A stretch of 64,000 nt of DNA, from assembly GCF_003259315.1 (NCBI RefSeq), contig NZ_QLLT01000002.1:1-64000 (forward strand), written 5' to 3'. A program made the translations under genes and the position numbers. The notes under the pieces are model-generated. The model saw only the letters and a program-made list of their open reading frames with translations. It made no database searches and was not told the origin of the DNA. The stretch is from Kitasatospora sp. SolWspMP-SS2h. GTDB lineage: Bacteria > Actinomycetota > Actinomycetes > Streptomycetales > Streptomycetaceae. Below are positions 49,058 through 57,200 of the stretch, piece by piece (positions within the stretch are counted from its first letter, which is position 1; each line of letters starts with the position of its first letter).

Positions 49058-50606
49058 CCCGTACCAGGGGCCGCTGCCCCCGCAGCAGTCGGTGAACGGA
49101 CAGGTGGTGCAAGGGGGTTCGGCCGATGCGGCGGGGCTGCCGTGGGCGAAGCCGCCGACGGCGGGGCCGGCCGGGCCGGTGGGGGCGGCGGGGGTGCCCG
49201 CGCTCTCGCCGGTCGGGGCGTCTCCGGCCGTGGACCCGCAGGTGGCGCGGGAGTTGAAGCGGCAGGTCGCGGCGGAGCTGCACCAGCAGCTGTCGCGGCT
49301 GTCCGAGGCGTCCGGGAGCGAGGCGGACCGGGCGACCCGGCGGCAGCGCGGACGGGCGCTGATCGAGGAGGCGGTGGCCCGCTGGTCGGACGCGTACGCG
49401 CAGACCCACGGCATCCCGCCGACCCGGGAGCAGGACCGGGTGCTCGCCGAGGCGGTGTACGACCTGCTGTTCCGGGCCGGGCGGCTCCAGCCGTACCTGG
49501 ACGACCCGGAGATCGAGAACATCCTGATCAACGGGTGCGACGACGTCTGGGTCTCGCGGGTGCACCAGCCGCTGCGGCAGGTCCCGCCGGTGGCCGACAC
49601 CGACGAGGAACTGGTCGAGCTGCTCCAGGACCTGGCGCGCCAGCACGGCGGCGGCGAACGCAGCCTGTCCACCGCCAGCCCGATGCTGGCGCTGCGCCTG
49701 GAGGGCGGGATGCGCCTCCAGGCGATGACCGAGGTCACGCCCCGCCCGTACGTGGCGATCCGCCGGCACCGGGTGGCCAGCGCGACGCTCAGCGACCTGG
49801 TCCAACTCGGCACCGTGGACACCACCTTGGCGGCGTTCCTGGCGGCCGCGATCCGGGCCCGGAAGAACGTCATGATCACCGGCACCCAGGGCGTCGGCAA
49901 GACCAGCCTGCTGCGCGCGATGGCCGCCGAGATCCCGCCGGACGAGCGGGTCGGCACCCTGGAGTCGGAGTTCGAGCTGTGGCTGCACACCCTGGGCCAC
50001 CTGCGGCAGGTCGTCCCGATGGAGGCCCGCGAGGGCAACGGCGAACGCGTGGACGGCCGCCTGGCGGGCGAGTTGACGATCGGCGAGCTGATCCCGGCGG
50101 CGCTGCGGATGACGCTGTCGCGGATCATCGTCGGCGAGGTCCGCTCCGCCGAGGTGGTGCCGATGCTGCGGGTGATGACCAACGGCGAGGGCGGCTCGAT
50201 GTGCACCCTGCACGCCCGCGGCCCGCACATGGTGGTCGACCGGATCGCCGAACTCTGCCTGGAGTACGGCGCGCACATGACCGACACCCTCGCCTACCGG
50301 CTCACCGCCAACGCGGTCGACTTCATCGTGCACGTCGCGATGGTCGACGAGACCGCGGTCGGCGGACGCCGGCACCGCTTCGTCTCGCACGTGCTGGAGG
50401 TGGCCGGCCTCGGCGAGTCCGGCCGCCCCGCGCTGAACACCGTCTTCGGGCCGCGCCCGGAGATCGGCGAGGTGCGGGCCGTCCCCGCCACCCCGCCGCA
50501 CTGCCTGGACGACCTGCGCCGGGCCGGATTCGACGCGGGCCTGCTCGGTTCCCCGTACGGGGCCTGGAGCGCGCCGCTGTCGCTGCGGATCGGGGGGATG
50601 CGCTGA
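49047..50606 (+). CDS. tadA: Tad pilus assembly/secretion ATPase
   Basis: This 519-residue hexameric ATPase of the CpaF/TadA branch of type II/IV secretion ATPases powers pilin assembly. After a Pro/Ala/Gly-rich N-terminus (residues about 1-75) comes the N-terminal domain with DPEIENILINGCDDVWV. Then come Walker A TGTQGVGKTSLLRAM, the Asp box GTLESEFELW, Walker B ALRMTLSRIIVGEVRSAE, and the His box MTNGEGGSMCTLHARGP. Glutamate and histidine positions required for activity are kept. GTG at 49047 follows GAGGAGG closely, inside the end of the preceding gene. It is the firmest marker that this locus is a Tad-type system. Confidence 0.94.
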   Translation: MRASPYQGPLPPQQSVNGQVVQGGSADAAGLPWAKPPTAGPAGPVGAAGVPALSPVGASPAVDPQVARELKRQVAAELHQQLSRLSEASGSEADRATRRQRGRALIEEAVARWSDAYAQTHGIPPTREQDRVLAEAVYDLLFRAGRLQPYLDDPEIENILINGCDDVWVSRVHQPLRQVPPVADTDEELVELLQDLARQHGGGERSLSTASPMLALRLEGGMRLQAMTEVTPRPYVAIRRHRVASATLSDLVQLGTVDTTLAAFLAAAIRARKNVMITGTQGVGKTSLLRAMAAEIPPDERVGTLESEFELWLHTLGHLRQVVPMEAREGNGERVDGRLAGELTIGELIPAALRMTLSRIIVGEVRSAEVVPMLRVMTNGEGGSMCTLHARGPHMVVDRIAELCLEYGAHMTDTLAYRLTANAVDFIVHVAMVDETAVGGRRHRFVSHVLEVAGLGESGRPALNTVFGPRPEIGEVRAVPATPPHCLDDLRRAGFDAGLLGSPYGAWSAPLSLRIGGMR

Positions 50607-51571
50607 TGCTGCTGTACGTGCTGTGCGGACTGCTGCTGGCCGGCGGGCTGGTGGCGCTGGCCGTCGGCCTGACCGGGCGGGCCGACGACGGGCCGGAGCG
50701 GGAGAACCCGCTGGAGGGGCGGCTGCACACCCTCTGGTACGGGGCGCCCGGCACCACCTCGCCCGGCATCGCCCGGCTGCGCCGCATCCAGCTGGCGCTG
50801 GCCCTGCTCGGCGCGCCGGGCGGCTGGCTGTTCACCGGCATCCCGCTGGTCGCGCTGCTCGTCCCGGCCGCCGTGTTCGGCCTGCCCTGGCTGTTCGACG
50901 CGACCCGCTCCGACACCCGGCGGATCGAACGGCTGGAGGCGCTCGCCGAGTGGACCCAGCGGCTGGCCGACGTGCTGCTGCTCGGCGTCGGCCTGAACCA
51001 GGCGATCGTGACCAGCCGGCGCACCGCGCCGATCGCGTTGGAGACCGAGATCGCCGACCTGGCGGCCCGGCTGCAGTCCCGCTGGCGGCCCGAGGACGCG
51101 CTGCGCGCCTTCGGCGACCAGGTCGCCGACTCGACGGCCGACAAGGTGCTGGCCGCCCTGGTGCTGCGGGCCGGCGACAGCGGGCCCGGCCTGGCCCGGG
51201 CGCTGGCCGACATGGCGGACTCGGTGCGCGAAGAGGTCCGGCAGCGGCGCGCCATCGAGGCGGACCGCTCCAAGCACCGCACCACGATCCGCTGGATGGT
51301 CGGCATCATCCTGCTGGTCATCGTGATCGGCGCCTTCAACTCCCGCTACACCGCGCCCTATTCGACGGTGCTGGGCCAACTGGTGCTGGCCGTCGTGGCG
51401 GTGGCGTTCGTGGCGGTGATCGCCTGGATGCGCTCGCTGGCCCGGCACACCCCGCTGCCCCGGCTGCTGGAGCCCGACCGCCGCTCCAAGACCGGCCGGC
51501 TGCCCGGCCACCGGGCCGCCGACGAGAGCGCCGCGGCCGAGGACGAAGCCCTGCTGAAGGAGGCCCGGTGA
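50606..51571 (+). CDS. Tad pilus inner-membrane protein TadB-like (T2SSF domain)
   Basis: This 321-residue membrane protein has two N-terminal helices (residues about 2-22 and 65-95). A cytoplasmic T2SSF-type four-helix domain follows, with LAEWTQRLADVLLLGVGLNQAI and LVLRAGDSGPGLARALADMADSVREEV. Two C-terminal helices complete the platform protein. It works with the ATPase and the next gene product. The ATG at 50606 shares a base with the tadA stop (TGATG). Confidence 0.86.
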   Translation: MLLYVLCGLLLAGGLVALAVGLTGRADDGPERENPLEGRLHTLWYGAPGTTSPGIARLRRIQLALALLGAPGGWLFTGIPLVALLVPAAVFGLPWLFDATRSDTRRIERLEALAEWTQRLADVLLLGVGLNQAIVTSRRTAPIALETEIADLAARLQSRWRPEDALRAFGDQVADSTADKVLAALVLRAGDSGPGLARALADMADSVREEVRQRRAIEADRSKHRTTIRWMVGIILLVIVIGAFNSRYTAPYSTVLGQLVLAVVAVAFVAVIAWMRSLARHTPLPRLLEPDRRSKTGRLPGHRAADESAAAEDEALLKEAR

Positions 51572-52455
51572 TCTCCCCCTGGGCGGTCGTCGCCGGCGGC
51601 GCCGCGGCCGGCGGCGTGGCCCTGCTGCTGGCCGAACTCCGGCCCGCCCCACCGGACCTGGGCCAGGCCCTGGACCGGCTGCACCGCGTCCCCGAACCGC
51701 GCCGGGCCGAGGACGCCGACGTCGCGCTACCCTGGTACGACCGGGTCGGCGAACGCTCCGGGCGGCTGCCCGGGGTGCGCGTCCCGCACCAGGAACTCGC
51801 CCTGATCGGCCGCAGCCCGGCCCGGTTCATGGCCCACAAACTGCTGTTCGCCGCCCTCGGCCTCGCCCTGCCCGGCTACCTGTCGGTGATGGCCGCCGTG
51901 GTCGGCGACGGCCTTCCGCTCGCCGTCCCGCTGCTGGTCGGGCCGCTGCTGGCCGGACTGCTCTGGTTCGTCCCCGACGGCATCGTCTCCGGCGAGGCCA
52001 AGGAGGCCCGCACCGAGTACCTGCACGGCATCGCCGCCTACCTGGAACTCGTCGCGCTGGAACGGGCCGCCGACTGCGGGCCCGCCGAGGCGCTGCGCCG
52101 GGCCGCCTCGGTCGGGCGCGGCACGGTGTTCCGGCGGATCCGCGACGCCCTGGAGCGGGCCGCCACCGACCGGCTCCCGCCCTGGGACGGACTCGACGCG
52201 CTGGCCCGGGAGTTGGGCCTCACCCCGCTCCAGGACGTGGCCGACATCATGCGGATCTCCGGCGTCGACGGCGCCGCCGTCTACGACACCCTGCGGGCCC
52301 GCGCCAAGAGCCTGCGCGGCGAACTGCTCTCCGAGGAGCTGGCCAAGGCCAACACCGACAGCGAACGGATGGTGGCCCCCGGCTCCGCCCTGACCCTGCT
52401 GATGACCGTCCTGATCGCCTTCCCGGCGGTCTACCAGATGCTCAACAGCGGCTGA
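51568..52455 (+). CDS. Tad pilus inner-membrane protein TadC-like (T2SSF domain)
   Basis: This 295-residue second platform protein has a membrane segment at the N-terminus (VVAGGAAAGGVALLLAEL), two more near residues 90-135, and a T2SSF domain. The domain includes RTEYLHGIAAYLELVALERAADCGPAEALRRAASVG and MRISGVDGAAVYDTLRARAKSLRGELL. A final helix reads LTLLMTVLIAFPAVYQML. GTG at 51568 follows AAGGAGG and overlaps the TadB stop (GTGA). Pairing of TadB and TadC in tandem is normal for this system. Confidence 0.87.
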   Translation: MISPWAVVAGGAAAGGVALLLAELRPAPPDLGQALDRLHRVPEPRRAEDADVALPWYDRVGERSGRLPGVRVPHQELALIGRSPARFMAHKLLFAALGLALPGYLSVMAAVVGDGLPLAVPLLVGPLLAGLLWFVPDGIVSGEAKEARTEYLHGIAAYLELVALERAADCGPAEALRRAASVGRGTVFRRIRDALERAATDRLPPWDGLDALARELGLTPLQDVADIMRISGVDGAAVYDTLRARAKSLRGELLSEELAKANTDSERMVAPGSALTLLMTVLIAFPAVYQMLNSG

Positions 52456-52485
52456 CCGCACCACACCGCACCACACCGCACCACA
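52456..52485 (+). repeat. Three perfect copies of a 10-bp unit before the pilin gene
   Basis: The unit ccgcaccaca is repeated three times just after the TadC stop. With the next repeat it makes up much of the leader of the pilin gene. Confidence 0.9.
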
Positions 52486-52503
52486 CCACCCCGTCCACCG
52501 ATT

Positions 52504-52524
52504 CCAGACCCCAGACCCCAGACC
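52504..52524 (+). repeat. Three perfect copies of a 7-bp unit before the pilin gene
   Basis: The unit ccagacc is repeated three times. The gap 52456-52589 also contains the pilin ribosome-binding site (TGGAG, 8 bases before ATG). A separate promoter for the pilin gene is possible here. Confidence 0.88.
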
Positions 52525-52589
52525 GAGCAGCGAACGAACAGCGCCACCCGTACCGAAGTCCCTTCCCGTGAAGTCCTGGAGACCACACC

Positions 52590-52853
52590 ATGGCCCGAAT
52601 CCGCACCGTGGCGACCGCCCTGCGGCCGCTGCTCCCGCTCCATCTCGTCCGACCCGTCGTCGAGTACCGCCTCGTCAAGCTGCGCGCCGCCCGCGAGTCC
52701 GGCGACCGGGGCGCGATCAGCATCGAACTCGCCCTCGCGGTGATCGTGCTGGTCGCCATCGCCGGGACGGTCGTCTACGCGATCACCCAGCTCGGCCAGA
52801 AGGTCCAGGGCAACATCCAGAAGGACGTCCCCGCCGGCGGCACCGCGCCGTGA
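52590..52853 (+). CDS. Flp-type pilin candidate
   Basis: This 87-residue protein has a long basic leader (41 residues) ending DRG, then AISIELALAVIVLVAIAGTVVYAITQLGQ. Cleavage after Gly41 would place a glutamate at position +5 of the mature protein, as in class III signal peptides of type IV pilins. The mature product would be about 46 residues, typical of Flp pilins. No TadV-type prepilin peptidase gene lies in the window. The stop overlaps the next gene start (GTGA). Confidence 0.75.
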   Translation: MARIRTVATALRPLLPLHLVRPVVEYRLVKLRAARESGDRGAISIELALAVIVLVAIAGTVVYAITQLGQKVQGNIQKDVPAGGTAP

Positions 52854-53296
52854 TCCGCCGCCCGCACCGGCCCGCCGCCCGGCCCGCACCGGCCGGGTGG
52901 CTCGCGCGTGCCCGCAGGTCCGACCGGGGCGCGATGGCGATCAGCCTCGCCATCGTGTTCCCGGCCGTGCTGTTCGTGATCCTCCTGGTGGTGCAGGCCG
53001 GCCTGTGGTGGTACGCCGAACAGGCCGCGCTGGCCGCCGCCCGGGAGGGCGTGGAGGCCGGACGGATCAACGGCGCGCCGGCCGGTGCGGGCGAGCAGCG
53101 GGCGAGCGAGTTCGTCGGACGGCTCGGCGACGTGGTCGAGCTGGCGCAGCCGCCCCGGCAGACCGGCGGCGACCCGGACCTGTACCAGCTGTCCGTCACG
53201 GTGGAACCGCTCACCCTGTTCCCGTTCGCCGACCTGGCGATCACCAAGACGGCCACCGCGCCCCGGGAGAAGTTCGTCGCACCGGGGCAGCCGTGA
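52850..53296 (+). CDS. TadE-like minor pilin
   Basis: This 148-residue protein has a basic leader, a hydrophobic segment after DRG (AMAISLAIVFPAVLFVILLVVQAGLWWYAEQAALAAAREG), then a small beta-rich extracytoplasmic domain. This is the TadE layout. The Ser instead of Glu at +5 is unusual for processing. It is coupled to its neighbours by GTGA overlaps at both ends. It probably initiates or caps the pilus. Confidence 0.82.
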   Translation: MIRRPHRPAARPAPAGWLARARRSDRGAMAISLAIVFPAVLFVILLVVQAGLWWYAEQAALAAAREGVEAGRINGAPAGAGEQRASEFVGRLGDVVELAQPPRQTGGDPDLYQLSVTVEPLTLFPFADLAITKTATAPREKFVAPGQP

Positions 53297-53754
53297 GGGC
53301 CCGGGGGAGGACCGGTGGCCGGGGCGACCGCCTTGCCGGGGACCGGGGTTCGTTCGCGATCGAGGCGGCGGTCCTGGTGCCGGTGATCCTGAGCTTCGCG
53401 CTGATGGCGGTGGCCGCCGGACGGCTGCAGACCACCGGTTCGGTGGTCGACGCCGCGGCCCGCGCCGGGGCCCGGGCCGCCTCGCTGGCCCGCACCCCCG
53501 AGGGGGCCCGGCAGGCCGCCGCGGACGCCGTCGGGGCCTCGTTGGCCTCCCGGGCGGTGCGGTGCGAGGCCGAGCCGACCGGGGACCCGCAGTACGGCAC
53601 GCTGGACACCGCCGGCGGCCAACTGGCCACCGTCACCGTCCGGGTGTCCTGCACGGTGCCGCTGTCCGACCTGATCGGGCTGGACGGCGTACCCGGCCAC
53701 AAGACCGTCACCGGCACGTTCACCTCCGTGCTGGACCGTTATCGGGGAAACTGA
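53293..53754 (+). CDS. TadE/TadF-like minor pilin
   Basis: This 153-residue protein is similar in plan to the preceding one. DRG is followed by SFAIEAAVLVPVILSFALMAVAAGRLQTTGSVVDAAARAGARAASLA, with Glu at +5, then a domain with two cysteines (RCEAEP, VSCTVPL) that may form a disulfide. GTG at 53293 overlaps the previous stop, and the next ATG overlaps its own. Confidence 0.82.
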   Translation: MRARGRTGGRGDRLAGDRGSFAIEAAVLVPVILSFALMAVAAGRLQTTGSVVDAAARAGARAASLARTPEGARQAAADAVGASLASRAVRCEAEPTGDPQYGTLDTAGGQLATVTVRVSCTVPLSDLIGLDGVPGHKTVTGTFTSVLDRYRGN

Positions 53755-54230
53755 TGGAACGTCAACAGACCCTGGGGGGAGGGAACGTGGCCGAACGAGG
53801 CGTGAACGCCCGGGACCGGGGCAGCATTTCGGTCATGGTTGCCATCACCGCCGTCAGCCTGGTGGCCGTGGTCGGCCTGGTGCTCGACTTCGGCGGCCAA
53901 CTGCGCGCCGTGGAACGGGCCGACGCGCTCGCCCAGGAGGCCGCCCGGGTGGCCGGACAGCAACTCGACATCGCCCGGCTGCGCGCCGACGGCGGCTACC
54001 AGGTGGACGCGGCCCAGGCCGAGTCCGCCGCCCGGGCCTACCTCGACGGCCAGGGCGTCTCGGGACGCGTCGACTTCCCCCGGTACCCCGACCTGAGCGA
54101 GATCAGCGTCACCGTCACCAGCACCTACCCGACCGCGCTGCTCGGCGTGATCGGCATCACCACACTCTCCGTGCAGGGGCACGGCAAGGCCACCCTGCTG
54201 CACGGCATCACGGAAGGGACGACCGGCTGA
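53754..54230 (+). CDS. TadE/TadG-like pilus assembly protein
   Basis: This 158-residue protein shows a leader ending NARDRG, then a hydrophobic helix (SISVMVAITAVSLVAVVGLVLDFGGQLRAVERADALAQEAARVAGQQLD). A small soluble domain containing VTVTSTYPTALLG follows. The helix-plus-heptad pattern is that of the TadE/TadG group. It has Met, not Glu, at +5 and may not be cleaved. ATG at 53754 overlaps the upstream stop; a GTG at 53787 is an alternative. The stop overlaps the LysM/BTAD gene start. Confidence 0.78.
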   Translation: MERQQTLGGGNVAERGVNARDRGSISVMVAITAVSLVAVVGLVLDFGGQLRAVERADALAQEAARVAGQQLDIARLRADGGYQVDAAQAESAARAYLDGQGVSGRVDFPRYPDLSEISVTVTSTYPTALLGVIGITTLSVQGHGKATLLHGITEGTTG

Positions 54231-57200
54231 TGGCCGCGCGCGGAGCCGACGACCAGCACCGCAAGGGCCGCCGCACCCGGCGGCCGGACCGCCCCGCCCC
54301 CGCCGACCGCGGCGGACGGCACCAGGCCCCGGCCCCCGTCGGGCGGGGCGGGCGGCGAGGCCGGGGCGGCTCGGCGCTGGCCGCGCTCGGCGCGCTGCTG
54401 GCACTCGTCCTGCTGCTCGCCGGGGTGCCCGCCCTGCTCGGCTACGGCACGCTCGCCGTCGCCGCGGCCGGCGACCCGGTCCACGGCGACCTGCTGACCG
54501 CGCTCACCAGCCCCGACGACGGCAGCCTGTTCCTGTGGCTGCTGGTGGGCGTCGGCTGGATCGGCTGGCTGTGCTTCCTGGTCTCCGTCCTGGTCGAGAT
54601 CCCCGCCCAGCTGCGCGGCCGGGTCGCCCGCCGGATCCCCGCGTTCGGCTGGAGCCAGCGGATCGCGGCCGGCCTGGTCGGCTCCGTCCTGGCCCTGCTC
54701 CCGGTCGCCGGATCGGCCTTCGCCGCCACCCCGGAACTCGCCCAACGTCCGTCCGCAGTAGCCCAGTTGAACGCCGCCCCGGCGTACGCCGCGCTGCCCG
54801 CCGGAGCGCCCGCGGCCGCGCCCGCCGCCGACCCGCAGCAGCCGGGCTACACCGTCCGCGACGCCCGCCCCGCCGACAGCCTCTGGTCGATCGCCGAGCG
54901 CCAACTCGGCTCCGGCGAACGGTGGACCGAGATCGCCAAGCTCAACGCGGGCCGCCCGATGGACGGTTCGGGCACCCGCTTCGACGCCGACCGGCCGATC
55001 CAGCCCGGCTGGCAGCTGCTGATGCCCGCCGACGCCGCGCCCGACACCGGCCCGGCCGCCACCGCCCGCAGCACCACCGGCACCCCGCCCGCACTCCCCG
55101 CCGCCCCCGCCGCGCCCGCGCACGGCAGCGTCACCGTGCACTCCGGCGACTCGCTCTCCGCGATCGCGCAGCGGGAGCTGGGCGACGGCGACCGCTGGCC
55201 CGAGCTGTTCGAGGCCAACAAGGGCGTCGCCGCCCCCGACGGCGAGAAGCTCACCGACCCGGACGTGCTCGCCCCCGGCACGGTGCTCACCGTGCCCGGC
55301 GCGGCCCAGGCCCCGGAGAGCCCGGCACCGAGCGCACCGAGTACGCCGAGCGAGCCGACGACGCCGAGCGAGCCGACCGTGCCGAGCACGCCCGAGACCC
55401 CGGCGCCCGCGCAGTCGCCGCAGACGTCGCAGTCGCCGCAGGCCCAGCCGTCCGCCGCCCAGTCGCCCGCGCCGCAGGACTCCGCGTCCGCCACGAACCT
55501 GCCCGCCGTCCGCGAGCAGCACACCGCCGCCACCGGTGGCGACGACTACACCGTGGCGCTGGCGGCGTCCGGCCTCGGCGTGCTGATGGCCGCCGCGCTG
55601 ATCACCCTGGTCGCCCGCCGCCGCACCGACCAGCAGCGGGCCCGCCGCCCCCGGCACCGGATCGCGCTGCCCTCGGCCGCCGCCGGCCGCTTCGAGGCGG
55701 AGCTGAAGGCCCGCCAGGACGAGCACGGCCTGGAACTGCTCAACCGGGCCCTGCGCACCCTGGGCCGCAACGCCGTCCGCGGCGAGAAGCGGCTGCCCGC
55801 CCTGGTCGCCGCCCGGATCACCACCGTGGGCACCGTCGAACTGCACCTGGCCGCACCGGCCGTGCCGATCGCCCCGTTCCGGGCCGCGCACGCCCCGAAC
55901 GTGTGGTGGTGCCCGACCGACTCCACCGAGCTGCTGTCCGCCGGGCAGGCCGCCAAGCACGCCGCCCCCTACCCGGCGCTGGTCACCCTCGGCGCCACCC
56001 CGGACGGCTCGACCGTCCTGGCCGACCTGGAGACCGTCCGGCTGGTCCACCTCTCCGGCCACCCCGAGGACGCCGAGGACGTACTGCGCAGCCTGGCCGT
56101 CGAACTGGCCCACAGCCCGCTCGCCGACCGCCTGCACCTGCACCTGGTCGGCATCGCCCCCGACCTGCCCACCGCCGGCCCCGCCGCCGACCGGGTGCAC
56201 CACCACCCCACCCTGGAGGCCGCGCTCGCCGCCCTCGGCCCGCGCACCGCCAAGGCCCGCGCCACCCTGATCGGCGCGAACGTCGGCAGCCCCCGCGAGG
56301 CCCGCAGCCGGGGCAGCGCGGACGAGGCGTGGCTGCCCGAGATCGTGCTGTCCGCGCAGCCGCCCACCGGCGGCGTGCCCGCCGAACTCGGCCGCCTGCT
56401 CGACGGCCGCCCCCGCACCTGCCTGGCCGTCCTCACCCGCGCCCCCGAGCGCGGCGCCGGCCCGGTCGCCCGCTGGACGCTCCCCGCCACCGGCCATGCC
56501 CCGCTGCCCGGCCTGCACCTCAGCGTCGAACTCCAGCGACTGAGCCGCGAACAGTACGCCCAGCTCGGCGAACTCGTCCGCGTCTCCGGCGACTTCACCC
56601 AGCACCCGGCCCCCGAATGGACCCTCGACGGCCCGCACAACGGCCCCGAGGACGAGCAGGAACTCCCGCTGCCCGTCCCCGCGCTGGCCACCGTCGGCGC
56701 CGCGATCGGTGCCGTCCCCGGCCCGCTCGGCAACGGCTCGGGCGACGGCTTCGGCGACGGCCCGGGTCACGGCTTCGGCGGCGACCTGCTGGGCGTCGGC
56801 CCCGGTCCGGCGGACCCGGACACCGACACGGGCGCGGGCACGGACACCGGCGGGCGGGCCGCGGGCACCCTCGACGCCCGCCTGATCGCCCTGCTCGGCG
56901 GCCCGACCGGCCCGGAGGCGAGCGCCGTCGGTACCGCGAGCGCTCCGCCGAAGCCCAGCCTGGCTAAGCCGGCCGGTGACGGTGGCGGCGATGGTGGCGG
57001 CGGTGGCGCGGGCGGGCGGTCGGACGGCGGCGAAGCGGCCGGGCCTCGGCTGCTGGCCCGGGTGGTGCCCACCGGCAGCAGCCCGTTCGCCGGGCTGGTC
57101 CCGACCGCCCCCACCAACCCGTACGCGGTCGTCCCGGTGACGCCCGTCCAGCCCGCCGCGCTGCCGCCCGCCACCGCTGAGCCCGCCGTGCCCGCCGCGC

